Under the pieces are notes generated by a model that ran no database searches, was not told where the DNA came from, and saw only the letters and a list, made by a program, of their open reading frames with translations. The position numbers and the translations under genes were made by a program. A DNA stretch of 64,000 nucleotides. Origin: Paulownia fortunei (lineage: Eukaryota > Streptophyta > Magnoliopsida > Lamiales > Paulowniaceae). This document shows positions 1-12,179 of this stretch, piece by piece. Within the stretch, counting starts at the first letter, position 1. The number at the start of each line of letters is the position of its first letter. The stretch spans positions 13,658,060 through 13,722,059 of the forward strand of contig CM033108.1 in the NCBI GenBank assembly GCA_019321725.1. Reading direction: 5' to 3'.

Positions 1-1790
1 ATGCTGTGAAAGGAGCTGAACTTGGGAAGCTATATCCGTGCGTTTTAGCCATTATATGACATGGTTACATTATTTTTTATGTTATCTAGGTGTGATAAAA
101 AATTGGAAGTGAATGAATATGTCTAAAGGTGTCAAAATCATCATGCAAATTAATGTGGCAGCAAAAAAATGTGAAGTTGTTAATCTATCCCATTTGGTTC
201 ATTAACATGTTCCAGCATAGATGTGGTGCATTTGATCCCTAACATTTAGGGGATGTTATAAGAGTTATAATACATCAATTAAGTGAGGTTAGTATACATT
301 TAAGATGTGGAACAAAGGTTCATAAAAGGTTGTATTTGGTTATAGTTTATAAGTGGTAAAGTTATTTAGTTAAATTGAGATTCAAGAACTTTATACTACA
401 TTAGGTATAATGAACTTATTAATTGAAGATGGTGATTGATATCTTGCATTTTTACAGATTATTTCACATCCAGGGTTGGGGAGTAATACTTAAAAAACCT
501 AGAAGTAACACACAACCGATCAAAGGTAAGTGAAAATCCATTTGCAACTACAATGCATGGGCAAAGTATTTCTTGCCTTATTTATATTAAATGTGATCCT
601 TGTGTCTTGATGAGTGTCTTTATGAGTGTTATAAATATCTTATAGTGCATACGTTGCTTGGATTATGGGACATGAGATCCGTTGTGTCATTGAACATGTC
701 ATTCATTAATATTTACACGTGCATGTATAACACGTGCTCACAATTGAGGTTTTGAATGCATAACATTATTTTTAGAAAGAAAATATTTTGGTTAGCCACT
801 ACTAGTGTATCGAGGCCTGTGTGGCTTATTTATATGATATTTTCAGGCACCACGAGTATTAATTCTCGGAGGATCATAGGGGTGGATAGAGGGTGTGCCT
901 CTGGTGGTCAAGAGAGGGTGGACCACTCGACTATGCCCTTATTGACATCACTGGTGGGAAGACTTCTGAATAAACACAGGGGAAGATAGGGGGTAGATCT
1001 CTGGTGATCCTAGGAGATGGTCTTCGGACTGTGTTAATCTGTTTATGGCCATGTGATTATTGATATTGTTAAGAGCTCTATCCGATAAAAAGTAGATGGA
1101 CCAAGGGCCTAATGATGGAAAATAAGTTTGAAAGAACTATTTTTGATGCATGAGTTTGCATTTTTGTCATGATCTTATTGAAATGCATTGCATATGTGTT
1201 AGATTATCCCTTCATCAAGTATGATTTTCACTTACTAAGCATTAGCTTACGTAGTTCACGCATTATAGGTAAGCATGATGATACTTGAGACTCTAAGGCT
1301 TATTAGGCTGGTTGTTAAAGCTCCCAGAGGCTTCTGAGGATCACTGTACATGAATGACGACCTGTTGGGTTGTGTTTTGGGCATATTCTAATTTTTTACA
1401 TTCATTATTATTATATAAATTGCTGACTATAAATAAAGGGCTACAAGATGCAAAATGTCCTTACTTCTTCAAAAAGTAAAGGCTATTATTTTTTTTTTTG
1501 AGTCTATCGTATTATAACTTTGGGATATCGTGTCCTATATAACTCTTGAAATTTGATAGTAAATCAGCTTGAGAATAGTGTGACTGTGATGAGTGTTGTA
1601 TTTTTATATAAACGGTGATTTTTCTATATACAGGGTTATATGTGGAAAAACACTTTACTGTTAATCAAAGTGCTACATTTGACAAAAGTATATATATATA
1701 TATATATACACACACACATGCACACACATGTGCTACCTTGTGAAAATTATTGTTATACCAATATCTATATTAAGTGTTGGGGGTGTTACA
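1..1790 (+). mobile_element. 3' part of a family-A gypsy LTR
   Basis: This is the 3' portion of a long LTR that begins outside the window. It aligns by eye with the LTRs at 7313-8785 and 12180-15514, and ends in the same GGGGGTGTTACA terminus. Near the 3' end it carries the family TATA box (1605-1612) and a short TA/CA-rich tract (1690-1730). There is no primer-binding site after 1790; AT-rich repeat follows directly, so this is either a 3' LTR or a solo LTR inserted into that repeat. Short ORFs inside it are not genes. Confidence 0.85.
1605..1612 (+). promoter_or_regulatory. TATA box of the family-A LTR
   Basis: TATATAAA followed by ACGGTGATTTTTC. The same block sits about 180-190 bases before the end of the other A LTRs, the position expected for the U3/R promoter of a retrotransposon LTR. 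The role is inferred from position and conservation. Confidence 0.5.
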
Positions 1791-3139
1791 TATTTCATTA
1801 TACAAAAATAAATATTTACATACACTTGTGGAAATATATATTAATATTATATTTTTAGAATTTAAAATAGTTAAATTTTCAAAAATAGAATAGATATTAA
1901 TCATTAGGACAAAGTAATATACATTGTGTTGACAAATAAACATTTATTATTTATACAAGAGTATATATTTATAGTTAGTTTAATATTCAAAATTCTAGAT
2001 AATTTTGTAGATTTCGAACTTATTATATAATTAAAATAAAAAATATACACATATTCCTAGTAAATAACAGATATCTTTAGATAAAATTTGTAAGATATAT
2101 TTTGCACTTAAATAATAGTATTTTATATTGATATTTAAATAATAGATAAGTTGTTAACTTGAATATTTTGTAAATATTTTACTTTATACAAAAATCATAC
2201 TTAGAATATAAAATTGTTACATATTTATAATATGAAATAGATATTAATCTTTAATAATCATAAGAGTCGATAATATAAGTGTAAATTTTGCATTTCATAT
2301 TATACTTTCAAAATTTATATTGATAGCATTATACTTATAATAATATAAAATATAAGTCCTAATATAAAGTATAGTTTATATTTTATTCATATGTGAAGTA
2401 TATAATATTATATTAAAGAAGTTATAAATTTATAATTTAAAACAGATATTGCGTAAGAAAGTGTATTACTTATAATAATTAAACTTTTAAATTATATAAT
2501 GATGTCGATAAATAGTTTATATCAAATATGTAATTCACGTTCAAATAATATAAATTAGTATTTCACATTTAACAAATTAAATAGTTTTGTATTATGTATA
2601 TAAAACATGAAATTAAACATAATAGTTTGCGATGATGTATATCAATAAAATAAATATTGAATTAATTAAATAGTTTTGTTTTATGTATATCAAATATAAA
2701 AATAAACTTAATTGTTTACTATGATGTATATCAATAAAAATAACTTATCTTATATTAACTTAAATATTTATTATATCCATAATTAATATCATGAATAATA
2801 TTATATACTTCATACAAAAGTAATATACTTAGACTATAGAATATATATTAATATGGAATAGATATATTTTTGTATTCAATATTGATATTTCATTATACTA
2901 AAATTAATATATGGAAACACTTGTGGACATATATATTAATATTATGTTTTTACAATATAAAAAAGATAAATATTTAAAAAAAAGAAAAGATATTAATCAT
3001 TACTATGAGGTAGTACACATTTTGTTTCCAAATAAATACCTAATTAAATATTTATTATTAGCTTAACAATATCAAAGCATAACTTATATTTGAAAATCTA
3101 CAAATAATTTATATCAAATATGTTATACACTTATCTATA

Positions 3140-3173
<34 letters not shown>

Positions 3174-5925
3174 ATATTTTATACAAAAATAGTATACCTA
3201 GAATATAAAATAGATATGAATATGGAATAGATATGTATTGGGTTTAAAAGATATATTTTAGTATTTTATATTGATATTTCATTATATGAAAATAAATATT
3301 TAGATACACTTGTGGACATATATATTAATATTATATTTTTAGAATATAAAATAGATAAATTTTCAGAAAATAGAATAGATATTAATCATTAGTACAAAGT
3401 AGTATACATTGTGTTTACAAATAAACATTTATTACTTAGGTATAAATATGTATTATATCATATATATAGATTATATTCACTTATATAGAAATATGTATTA
3501 TACTAATTTCATACACTTATCTATAAATATCTATTATATTATATTATAATTATATATGAAAGTAAACAATATTAATGTAATATATATTTATTTAAAAAAT
3601 TATTTTTAATAGTTTAGTACAATGTCATATATTTTTATAACATTTTGAAGATATATTTTGCATCTAAATAGTATATATTGGTATTTTATATTGAAATTCA
3701 ACTCATAACTAAATTGACCTAATTAAATATTTATTGTAATTATAATTAGTATCATGTACTTAAGATACTTTACACAATAAATATATATATTGCATTTAAG
3801 TAATAGGATCTGTTTTGATATCATTATATAAGAAATAATTGTGAACACATTTTTTGACATATAAATTAATATCTTATATTTTATATCCTTAAATATAAAG
3901 TATTATTTATATTGTATATATATGTCATGTATATAAATATTATATATTTTTATACAAGAGTAATATATTTATAGTTAGTTTAATATTCAAAATTCTAGAT
4001 AGTTTTGTAGATTTCAAACTTATAATATAATTAAAATAAAAAATATACACATATTCCTAGTAAATAACAGATATCTTTAGATAAAATTTGTAAGATATAT
4101 TTTGCACTTAATTAATATATTTAGTATTTTATATTGATATTTAAATAATAGATAAGTTGTTAACTTGAATATTTTGTAAATATTTTACTTTATACAAAAA
4201 TCATACTTAGAATATAAAATTGTTACATATTTATAATATGAAATAGATATTAATCTTTAATAATCATAAGAGTCAATAATATAAGTGTAAATTTTGCATT
4301 TTATATTATACTTTCAAAATTTATATTGATAGCATTATACTTATAATAATATAAAATATAAGTCCTAATATAAAGTATAGTTTATATTTTATTCATATGT
4401 GAAGTATATAATATTATATTAAAGAAGTTATAAATTTATAATTTAAAACAGATATTGCGTAAGAAAGTGTATTACTTTATAATAATTAAACTTTTAAATT
4501 ATATAATGATGTCGATAAATAGTTTATATCAAATATGTAATTCACGTTCAAATAATATAAATTAGTATTTCACATTTAACAAATTAAATAGTTTTGTATT
4601 ATGTATATAAAATATAATTAAACATAATAGTTTGCGATGATGTATATCAATAAAATAAATATTGAATTAATTAAATAGTTTTGTTTTATGTATATCAAAT
4701 ATAAAAATAAACTTAATTGTTTACTATGATGTATATCAATAAAAATAACTTATCTTATATTAACTTAAATATTTATTATATCCCTAGTTAATATCATGAA
4801 TAATATTATATACTTCATACAAAAGTAATATACTTAGACTATAGAATATATATTAATATGGAATAGATATATTTTTGTATTCAATATTGATATTTCATTA
4901 TACTAAAATTAATATATGGAAACACTTGTGGACATATCTATTAATATTATGTTTTTACAATATAAAAAAGATAAATATTTAAAAAAAAGAATAGATATTA
5001 ATCATTAGTATGAAGTAGTACACATTTTGTTTCCAAATAAATATTAAATATTTATTATTAGCTTATCATTATCAGAGCATAACTTATATTTGAAAATCTA
5101 CAAATAATTTATATAAAATATGTTATACACTTATCTATAATATATATAATTTATATATATTATATATTTTATACAAAAATATTATACTTAGAATATAAAA
5201 TAGATATGAATATGGAATAGATATGTATTGGGTTTAGAAGATATATTTTAGTATTTTATATTGATATTTCATTTTACGAAATTAAATATTTAGGTACACT
5301 TGTGGACATATATATTAATATTATATTTTTAGAATATAAAATATTAGAATATAAAATATATAAATTTTCAGAAATTAGAATAGATATTAATCATAAGTAG
5401 AAAGTAGTATACATTGTGTTTAAAAATAAACATTTATTACTTAGGTATAAATATGTATTATATCATATATATAGATTATATTCACTTATATAGAAATATG
5501 TATTATACTATATTTCATACACTTATCTATAAATATCTATTATATTATATTATAATTATATATGAACGTAAACAATATTAATGTAATATATATTTATTTA
5601 AAAAATTATTTTTAATAGTTTAGTACGTTGTATATCAAATATAAAAATAAATTATCTTATATTAACTTAAATGTTTAATATAATTTATGCAATACATATA
5701 TTTTTATAACATTTTAAAGATATATTTTGCATCTAAGTAGTATATATTGGCATTTTATATTAATATTTAAATAATAAATAAATTGTTAACTTGAGTATTT
5801 ATAATTAATATCATTGTAAATAATATACTTTTTACAAAAATCATTCACAGAATATAAAATTGATATATATTTATAATATGGAATAGATATTAATCTTCAA
5901 TAATTACAAAAGTAGATAGTATAAG
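1791..5925. repeat. AT-rich repeat region with internal repeat units
   Basis: About 4.1 kb made almost only of A and T, with no coding potential. A block of roughly 170 bases recurs near 1791, 2889, 3273, 4894 and 5264. Its landmarks are a TTTCATTATA start, ACACTTGTGGACATATATATT in the middle and AGATATTAATCATTA later. On top of this lies a ~2 kb duplication, listed separately. The region could be a satellite, a decayed element interior or a matrix-attachment-like sequence; nothing in it identifies which. Confidence 0.8.
1954..5626 (+). repeat. ~2.0 kb direct tandem duplication
   Basis: The stretch from about 1954 to 3620 is repeated from about 3953 to 5626. Landmarks recur at an offset of 1999 bases at the left end and 2006 in the middle and right, with very few differences over the 1.7 kb that can be aligned. 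The interval 3621-3952 is the less similar remainder of the first unit. High similarity of long AT-rich DNA that is under no visible constraint suggests a fairly recent duplication. Confidence 0.85.
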
Positions 5926-7212
5926 TGTAATGCCCAATTATTTCCTACATAACCAATAATAAACATATTGCATGAATATGCATCAAATGAATACGCATTA
6001 TTAGATTATGACATACTAATAGCATGATTGCATGAACATGAATAATTGTTACTATATGTTACACTTATGCTTTAACATACACCAGTACATGAAATATGAG
6101 ATCAAACTTTTATTTTTTTGATTAACATATTACTTAAGTGACTTTTTGCAGTGAAAAGCTCGGTATCTCGATTAAGAAAGTGTGTTGAATGGCCATAAAA
6201 TGAATTATTTGTATTACTCCATACTTGTTACATTCTAGAGTGATTATTTGCCTAAATATTTGCATGAAATATGTTACATTTAGCTAAGAACTAAAAGTAT
6301 GCAAAATGGTGCAATTTGATTGATAGGTTGACTAGGTTGCATGAAATCATTCTAAACCACATTACACTTGATTATAACACCAAAACATCAATTATTGTCA
6401 TCTCCCTAGCCTATAAATGTGGCTTTTGACATGTGAAGACACCAAACATGATGCAACGAATCATCACCCTCCACTAACCTCTCTTTGAAATATCAAAGAA
6501 GTCAATTTAGCCATATTTTCTTGTGAAAACTTCTAAAAATGACCAATCCTTCTTCTCCAAGTTTCTCCCAAATTTCTACACTCTCATACTCACAAAAATT
6601 GAATTCAATTCATAGGAATCTATAGAACACAAACTAGAACAAGTTTCTACCCTTTTAAGCTTGAAAACTATTGATTTTGAAGCTTAATTCCAACTTAATC
6701 AAGGTATATTATTTTTTAATATTTCTTATGATGAATTTATAGTATGTTGGATGGTTATATGTTTTAGTATGTTTTTGTATGAATGAAAACTCAAGTGGGA
6801 TAGACTTGTAGCCAAAACCAAGCTAGTTAAGCTAGTTTCTAGCAAAATTGATAGTCTTGTCAAATATGCTTAATTTACTTATTTCTATTAATCTTGTAAT
6901 GTTTATATTGTATTTGGAAGTTCCTATGAATGATTGAAAACAATAACAATTAGTTTGCTTAATTGATGGTTAGAATTAATTTAAGTTAGAATCGAGTTTA
7001 CTCATGTTAATTTGGATTATGTGCATGTTTTAGGGGTTGCCCTAATATTTATGTTTGGATTATTAGTTATTTAATGGCTGCCCTAATGTTTAATATCTTG
7101 AATTAGTAGTAAAATATGGAGTATGCAATATTTTTGAGGTCATGTAATTGATATGGAATTGTTTACAAAAGATTGAAAAGTGTATGTGATTTTAATTAGA
7201 ATAGATTATGTG
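5926..7212 (+). mobile_element. 5' part of a family-B LTR, cut by the gap
   Basis: Starts TGTAATGCCCAATT and aligns with the first ~1.3 kb of the complete B LTR at 18074-20210. It runs into the N gap, so its 3' end is not visible. The upstream flank ATAAG is the expected 5-bp target duplication, but its partner is lost. Family B shares the TGTAAT start with family A but the body is different. No reading frame of interest. Confidence 0.8.
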
Positions 7213-7312
7213 NNNNNNNNNNNNNNNNNNNNNNNNNNNNNNNNNNNNNNNNNNNNNNNNNNNNNNNNNNNNNNNNNNNNNNNNNNNNNNNNNNNNNNNN
7301 NNNNNNNNNNNN
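7213..7312. other. Assembly gap of 100 N
   Basis: Exactly 100 undetermined bases, the usual placeholder for a gap of unknown size. The left side is in a B LTR and the right side is in the middle of an A LTR, so at least the end of B and the beginning of A are missing. Confidence 0.95.
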
Positions 7313-8785
7313 TCCCTAACATTTAAGGAGATGTCATTAGAGTTATAATACATCAACTAAGTGAGGCTAGTATACATTTAAGATGTGGAAAAAAGATTCG
7401 TAAAAGGTTGTATTCGGTTATAGTTTCTAAGTGGTAAGGTTGTTTAGTTAAATTGAGATTCAAGAACTTTATACTACATGAGGTATAATGAACTTATTAA
7501 TTGAGGATGGTGATTGATATCTTATTTTTTTATAGATTGTTTCAAATCTAGGGTTGGGGAGTAATACTTAAGAAACCTAAAAGTAACACACAACCGATCA
7601 AAGGTAAGTAAAATCTATTTGCAACTACATTGCATGGGACTTATTTATATTAATGTGATCCTTGTATCTTGATGAGTGTCTTGATGAATATTATAAATAT
7701 CTTATAGTGCATACGTTCCTTGGATAATGGGACATGGGATCCGTTGTGTCATTGAACATGCTATTCATCAATATTTACACGTACATGCATAATATGTGCT
7801 CACAGTTGAGGTTTTGCATTCATAAAATTATTTTCAAAAAGAAAATATTTTGGTTGATCACTACTATTGTACCGAGGCGGTGTGGCTTATTTATATAATA
7901 TTTTAGGGTGTCGCGAGTATTACTTCTCGGAGGATCACAGGGGTGGACAGGGGGGTGCCTCTGGTGGTCACGAGAGGGTGGACCACTTGACTGTGCCTTT
8001 ATTGACGCCGCTGGTGGGAAGAATTCTAGAGGATTACTGGGGAAGACATGGAGTAGACCACTGGTGATCACAGGAGATGGCCCCAAACTGTGTCGATCTG
8101 TTTATGGCCATGTGGATTATTGATATTGTTGAGAGCTCTATCCGGTATATAGTAGGTAGGCCAAGGGCCCAATGATAGAAAATGACTTTGAATGAACTAT
8201 TTTTGATGCACGAGTTTGCATTTTTGTCATGATCTCCTAGAAATGCATCGCATATATGTTGGATTAGCTCTTCAGCCTGCATGATTTTCATTTACTGAGC
8301 ATTAGCTCATGTAGTTCATGCATTGTAGTTAAGCATGGCGATACCTTAGACTTTGAGGCTTACTGGGGTGGTTGTTGGAGCTCCAATGGCTTCTGAGGAT
8401 CACTGTACATGGATAATGATCTGTTGGGTTGTGTTGTGGGCATATTCTAATTTTTACAATCATTATTATTATTATGTAAATTATTGTCTATATAAAAAGG
8501 TTTGCAAGATGCAAAATGTACTTACTTCTTCTAAAGGTATAGGCTGTTATTTTGATTTTTGAGTCTATTGTATTAGAACTTTGAGATGTTCTGTCCTATT
8601 ACTCTTGAAATTTTATAGTAAATAAGTTTGAGAATAGTGTGATTGTGATTGGTGTTGTGTTTTTATATAAACGGTGATTTTTCTATATACAAGGTTATAT
8701 GTGCGAAAATATTTTTACTGTTTCTCAAAGTGCTACATTTGATAAAAATATATATATATACACATGCACATTGGGGGGTGTTACA
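7313..8785 (+). repeat. 5' LTR of element A1 (left end missing)
   Basis: Begins inside the LTR at the gap and ends GGGGTGTTACA immediately before the primer site. TATA box at 8664-8671. Compared with the 3' LTR it lacks a ~400 bp stretch present at about 14536-14932. Confidence 0.85.
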
Positions 8786-8788
8786 GAG

Positions 8789-8802
8789 TGGCATCAGAGC
8801 CC
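8789..8802 (+). promoter_or_regulatory. Primer-binding site, initiator tRNA-Met type
   Basis: TGGCATCAGAGCCC lies three bases after the LTR terminus. It differs by one base from the plant initiator-methionine primer site core TGGTATCAGAGC. The matching, unmutated form is seen on the minus strand at 21422-21434 and 42892-42904. Confidence 0.8.
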
Positions 8803-9540
8803 GATTTGTGGTTCTATAGACTGTTCATGTACATGACCTTTGAAACTGGTGGAGCACAACCATGCTAGTAAGTTTTATTTGTTGTATAATTCATTTTGTA
8901 TTTCATGAATAATATTGGTCATATGTTTTAAAATTGTGTATAAAATAATGTTGAGGTAGACTCATCAGTAGTAACAGGTACAAAAATTATGGTTGGTATT
9001 CTGTCTTTAGAGCTGCATATTATCTATTATCCACTAACTATGTAATAAGACTAGATAAGGTACTTGATATATATATGAGGTCAATTAGAATTTTTTAATT
9101 CCTTTTGGAGGTTCAAGATCAACTAATTAGATTTTAAGAGCTTTAGGTTAATTTTGTTATATTGGCTAGGATTATTATATAACATTATGTGTAATTTGAT
9201 TTATTGAGAATTATGCATTGTGGATTATTTTAGAATGATTAAGACTTTTAAATTCTAGGTGATGAAAATTTAGAAATTTTATGGAGGCCATAACAGGAAA
9301 ATGTTTACTATTTTCAAAAAATAAAGAAGATTGTCAAATTATAACTTTATACAATTACTGTGAAAGAGAATAGTAAGAAAGAGTTATTATCGATCTTTTG
9401 ATTGTGTTAGAATTTTTAGAAATGACCAAAGTTTACTAAAAAAAATCCATTTGTATGATCTTAGATCTCTTGATATATGTTGAAAAGAAGTTTTCGGGCA
9501 TGCTATTGACTAACCAATTGATTTTATCCTAGATATAGTT
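8803..9540 (+). other. A1 leader and unrecognisable gag/protease region
   Basis: About 740 bases between the primer site and the first recognisable reverse transcriptase trace. It aligns with the reverse complement of 28990-29590 plus 42733-42890, so it is genuine element sequence. No gag zinc knuckle or protease motif could be read in any frame. Confidence 0.6.
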
Positions 9541-10140
9541 ATAAGAACAAATCCAATCTCTCTTTTAGTTTATCATATACACCTATTGGAATTCGATGAA
9601 CCTTTAGTGATATTGTTATAATATTGGGCAAGGCATTAAGGTTTAGTGCTTCACCTAAGCAAGCTCCACTTCATATTCACCCAGAAGAAAGATGAATCTT
9701 GAGGTTATGTATTATTTATTGCAATTGAATTGAGTAATAATTTGTAATAAGTACAATTTTTCATGCTAAGGTTTATTTGATAAATTAAGAGGAGCTACTA
9801 TGATCTTGAGGAATGATTTTAAGTTTGAATTAATTATGCATTTCTTGTTGTGCCATTGGGTTGACTAATGTCTTCACTAATTTGATATACATGATGAATA
9901 ATGTGATTGATGATTCTATATGGGTATGTTTGGGGTGATATTCATTGATGATATCTTAGTGTACAATGATAAGAAATATGATTGACATTTCAATATGATC
10001 TTGGAAACTCTAAGGAAGTAGAATTATTTGTTCAATTTAGTAAATGCGGTCTTTTGGTTATATAATACAATATTTATTTTTAGGACTGGTAATTTTCTTA
10101 AGAAGATATCCTTGCAACTATTCAAAACTTTGAGGTTATA
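9540..10140 (+). pseudogene. Reverse transcriptase relic, gypsy type
   Basis: The reading frame is broken many times, but segments translate to recognisable gypsy reverse transcriptase pieces in the right order. These are a KKDE-like block near 9680, a PLGLTNVFTNLIYMMN-like block near 9855-9895, and the catalytic F-I-D-D-I-L-V-Y box, whose FIDD codons are at 9941-9952. A block resembling the LETLRK...LNYLF segment follows. The order and the FIDD box make the assignment firm; there is no function left. Confidence 0.75.
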
Positions 10141-10299
10141 CTGAAATAGGGAAGACTAATAAATGTGATAGAAATAAGAAAAGTTTTTTTGGGTTTGTGA
10201 TATTATTGGGTATTCAGTCAAAATTTCTTCTAAGTTGTTACCACTGTATTACATCATACATGTAGGTATATGAAATTTGAATGGTTCGCTAAGTGAGAA

Positions 10300-11790
10300 G
10301 GAATCTCTAATTACTTAAAGAAAATTAATTTAAGCTTTGGTGGTGACTCCAACTTTAGATATAAGTTATTTATTGTGTATAATGGTATATCTCATTGTGT
10401 TTTGGTATATGTTTGATGCAATATAGAAAAGTTACTCAACACTCTTCGAGTTAATTAGATTATTTATGTAATTCTATATGTGACATTACAAAACCAAAGT
10501 ACTTGAAATGTCAATATACTCAAAAGGAGTTGAACTTGAAGAAAGGATGGATATTATTAGTAAGTGAATATATTGTATGATCCATCTAACTACAAATGTC
10601 ATTGGAATGAAATATCTCAATAGATTAATATTCATACAAATTTTACATTATAAACTATTATGGGAATTAAAGGTTGTATAGAGGATAAATTAGAGTAAAT
10701 GGTGGATTATTTGTTTATTAATATTTTGGTAAGACTAATTTTGATTGATCCAGTTTCAAATGCTCAAAATAAGATTTATAAAAGGTTAAGACTAAGATGA
10801 AAGGCATAAAAGGCACTTAAATAGATTTTTGTGATAAGTGATAATAATCTCTTAATAAGAGATAAATGCGAAAATAAGGGATACGAAATTACAAGACTAA
10901 GTTTTATGTGATGATCATGTACCTTTTTATTTTTTTATTTAGTGGTATGAATGATGTTTGCAATCTCAAGAAAATATACAAATATCGGATACTGGAGGAG
11001 CTATTATGGACTATATTGTTAATATTTGGTTTGCCACTAAAAAAAAGGGGATATATGTAAAAGTGCATATGTAGGAATGATTTAGTTCTTTTATTTTTAG
11101 GTGGAAACGAGAAAACATTCATGAATTTTGTATATGGTAATGGAATTGAGTTATTTTTCATAGGTTAAATGAATATGCTCATTCTTTCTCAATTTACCGT
11201 AGGTATTCCATGGAGATATATCGAAAGATAAATGTATAAGAAGTGGTTAGACTTTATAGTTTATTAGTGTCTATTAGTTTTGATGTAAATTTAAAATCTT
11301 TGTTCACTTTCTAGAAGATCTTACATCAAGTATTGAGATCAAAATTACATTTTAGTATTGTGATCATATGTGCATCAATGGGTAATCAGAACAAACAAAT
11401 TAGACTTTGCAAGATATGCTTAAAGCTTGTTCATTAGATTGTTGATGTCAATTGAGAAAAATTTTCCTTGGGTAGAATTTCTTATCACAACAGTGATAAG
11501 GCTACTTGGGATAGTTCTCTATGAGGCATTGTATGATAGAAAATATAGGTCATCATTTTATTGAAATGAATTTGGTGTTATTTTAGGCTAAATATGGTTT
11601 GGGAAATGATAGAAGTGGTAGAACAAATTATCAATGTATGAAAACTAGTTAGAGGTGACCATAGAGTTATGCAAATTAAAGAGGAATATCATTGCAATTT
11701 ATGATAGGCGATCAAATGTTTTTGAAGATATCTCCAATGAAAAGGATTATGTGGCTTGGGTAGGAAAAAAATTAGGGATGTTGCATACAA
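10300..11790 (+). pseudogene. RNase H and integrase relic, gypsy type
   Basis: From about 10320 a trace of the tethered RNase H can be read. From about 11190 integrase follows, with a block near 11372-11440 corresponding to the H-P-Q-T-D-G-Q-(S/T)-E-R-T region and another near 11470-11550 matching the family block ending in A-L-Y-D-R-K-Y-R. Stops and frameshifts are dense. Bases 10262-11198 are missing from the minus-strand sister copy because of a microhomology deletion (see findings). Confidence 0.65.
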
Positions 11791-12060
11791 ACTTGATCCT
11801 AGGTACGTTAATTTATTTTACATTACTCAGATAATTGGGGATATTGTCTGTAAACTCGACCTCTTTGTGACAATGTCTCGTGTTCATAATGTTTCATGTG
11901 TTCATTTTAAGTAAGTGTATCATGAATCTATTTCATCTACTAAAGAAGGAACTAATGGAACTAAACTGAGGTTGAAGATATGAAGAAAGGCCTATACAGA
12001 TTTTAGTAAGGGATGTAAAGCAACTTCAAAATGAGAATATCTCATTAGTTAAAGTACTGA
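11790..12060 (+). pseudogene. Integrase C-terminal region relic
   Basis: Readable pieces include KLDPRYVN, L-C-D-N-V-S-R-V-H-N-V-S-C-V-H-F-K and P-I-Q-I-L-V-R-D-V-K-Q-L-Q-N-E-N followed by ISLVKVLSRSQ. These correspond to the usual C-terminal stretch of Tekay-like integrases (the HDVFHVSML and EIPLVKVLW blocks), where a chromodomain often lies. A chromodomain proper could not be confirmed. Confidence 0.65.
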
Positions 12061-12165
12061 GTAGAAGTCAATCAACACAATAAGCTATTTGGGAAAGGAA
12101 GCATAAAATAATAATCAAATATCTAAAGTTTTTTGGTAAGTAAAATTTTGGGGATGAAATTTTAA

Positions 12166-12179
12166 TAAGGAAGGGAAAA
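12166..12179 (+). promoter_or_regulatory. Polypurine tract of element A1
   Basis: AAGGAAGGGAAAA directly precedes the TGTAATACCC start of the 3' LTR, as expected for the plus-strand primer. The reverse complement (TCCTTCCCTTCTTA, 27307-27320; TCCTTCCCTCAT, 59726-59737) flanks the minus-strand copies. Confidence 0.75.

Noticed and set aside
7820..8291. Overlapping ORFs in the A LTR repeated at 756-989, 14192-14546, 20277-20694 and 43658-43870
   Set aside because: They occur in U3 of every A LTR with different frames and breaks, so conservation is that of the LTR, not of a protein.
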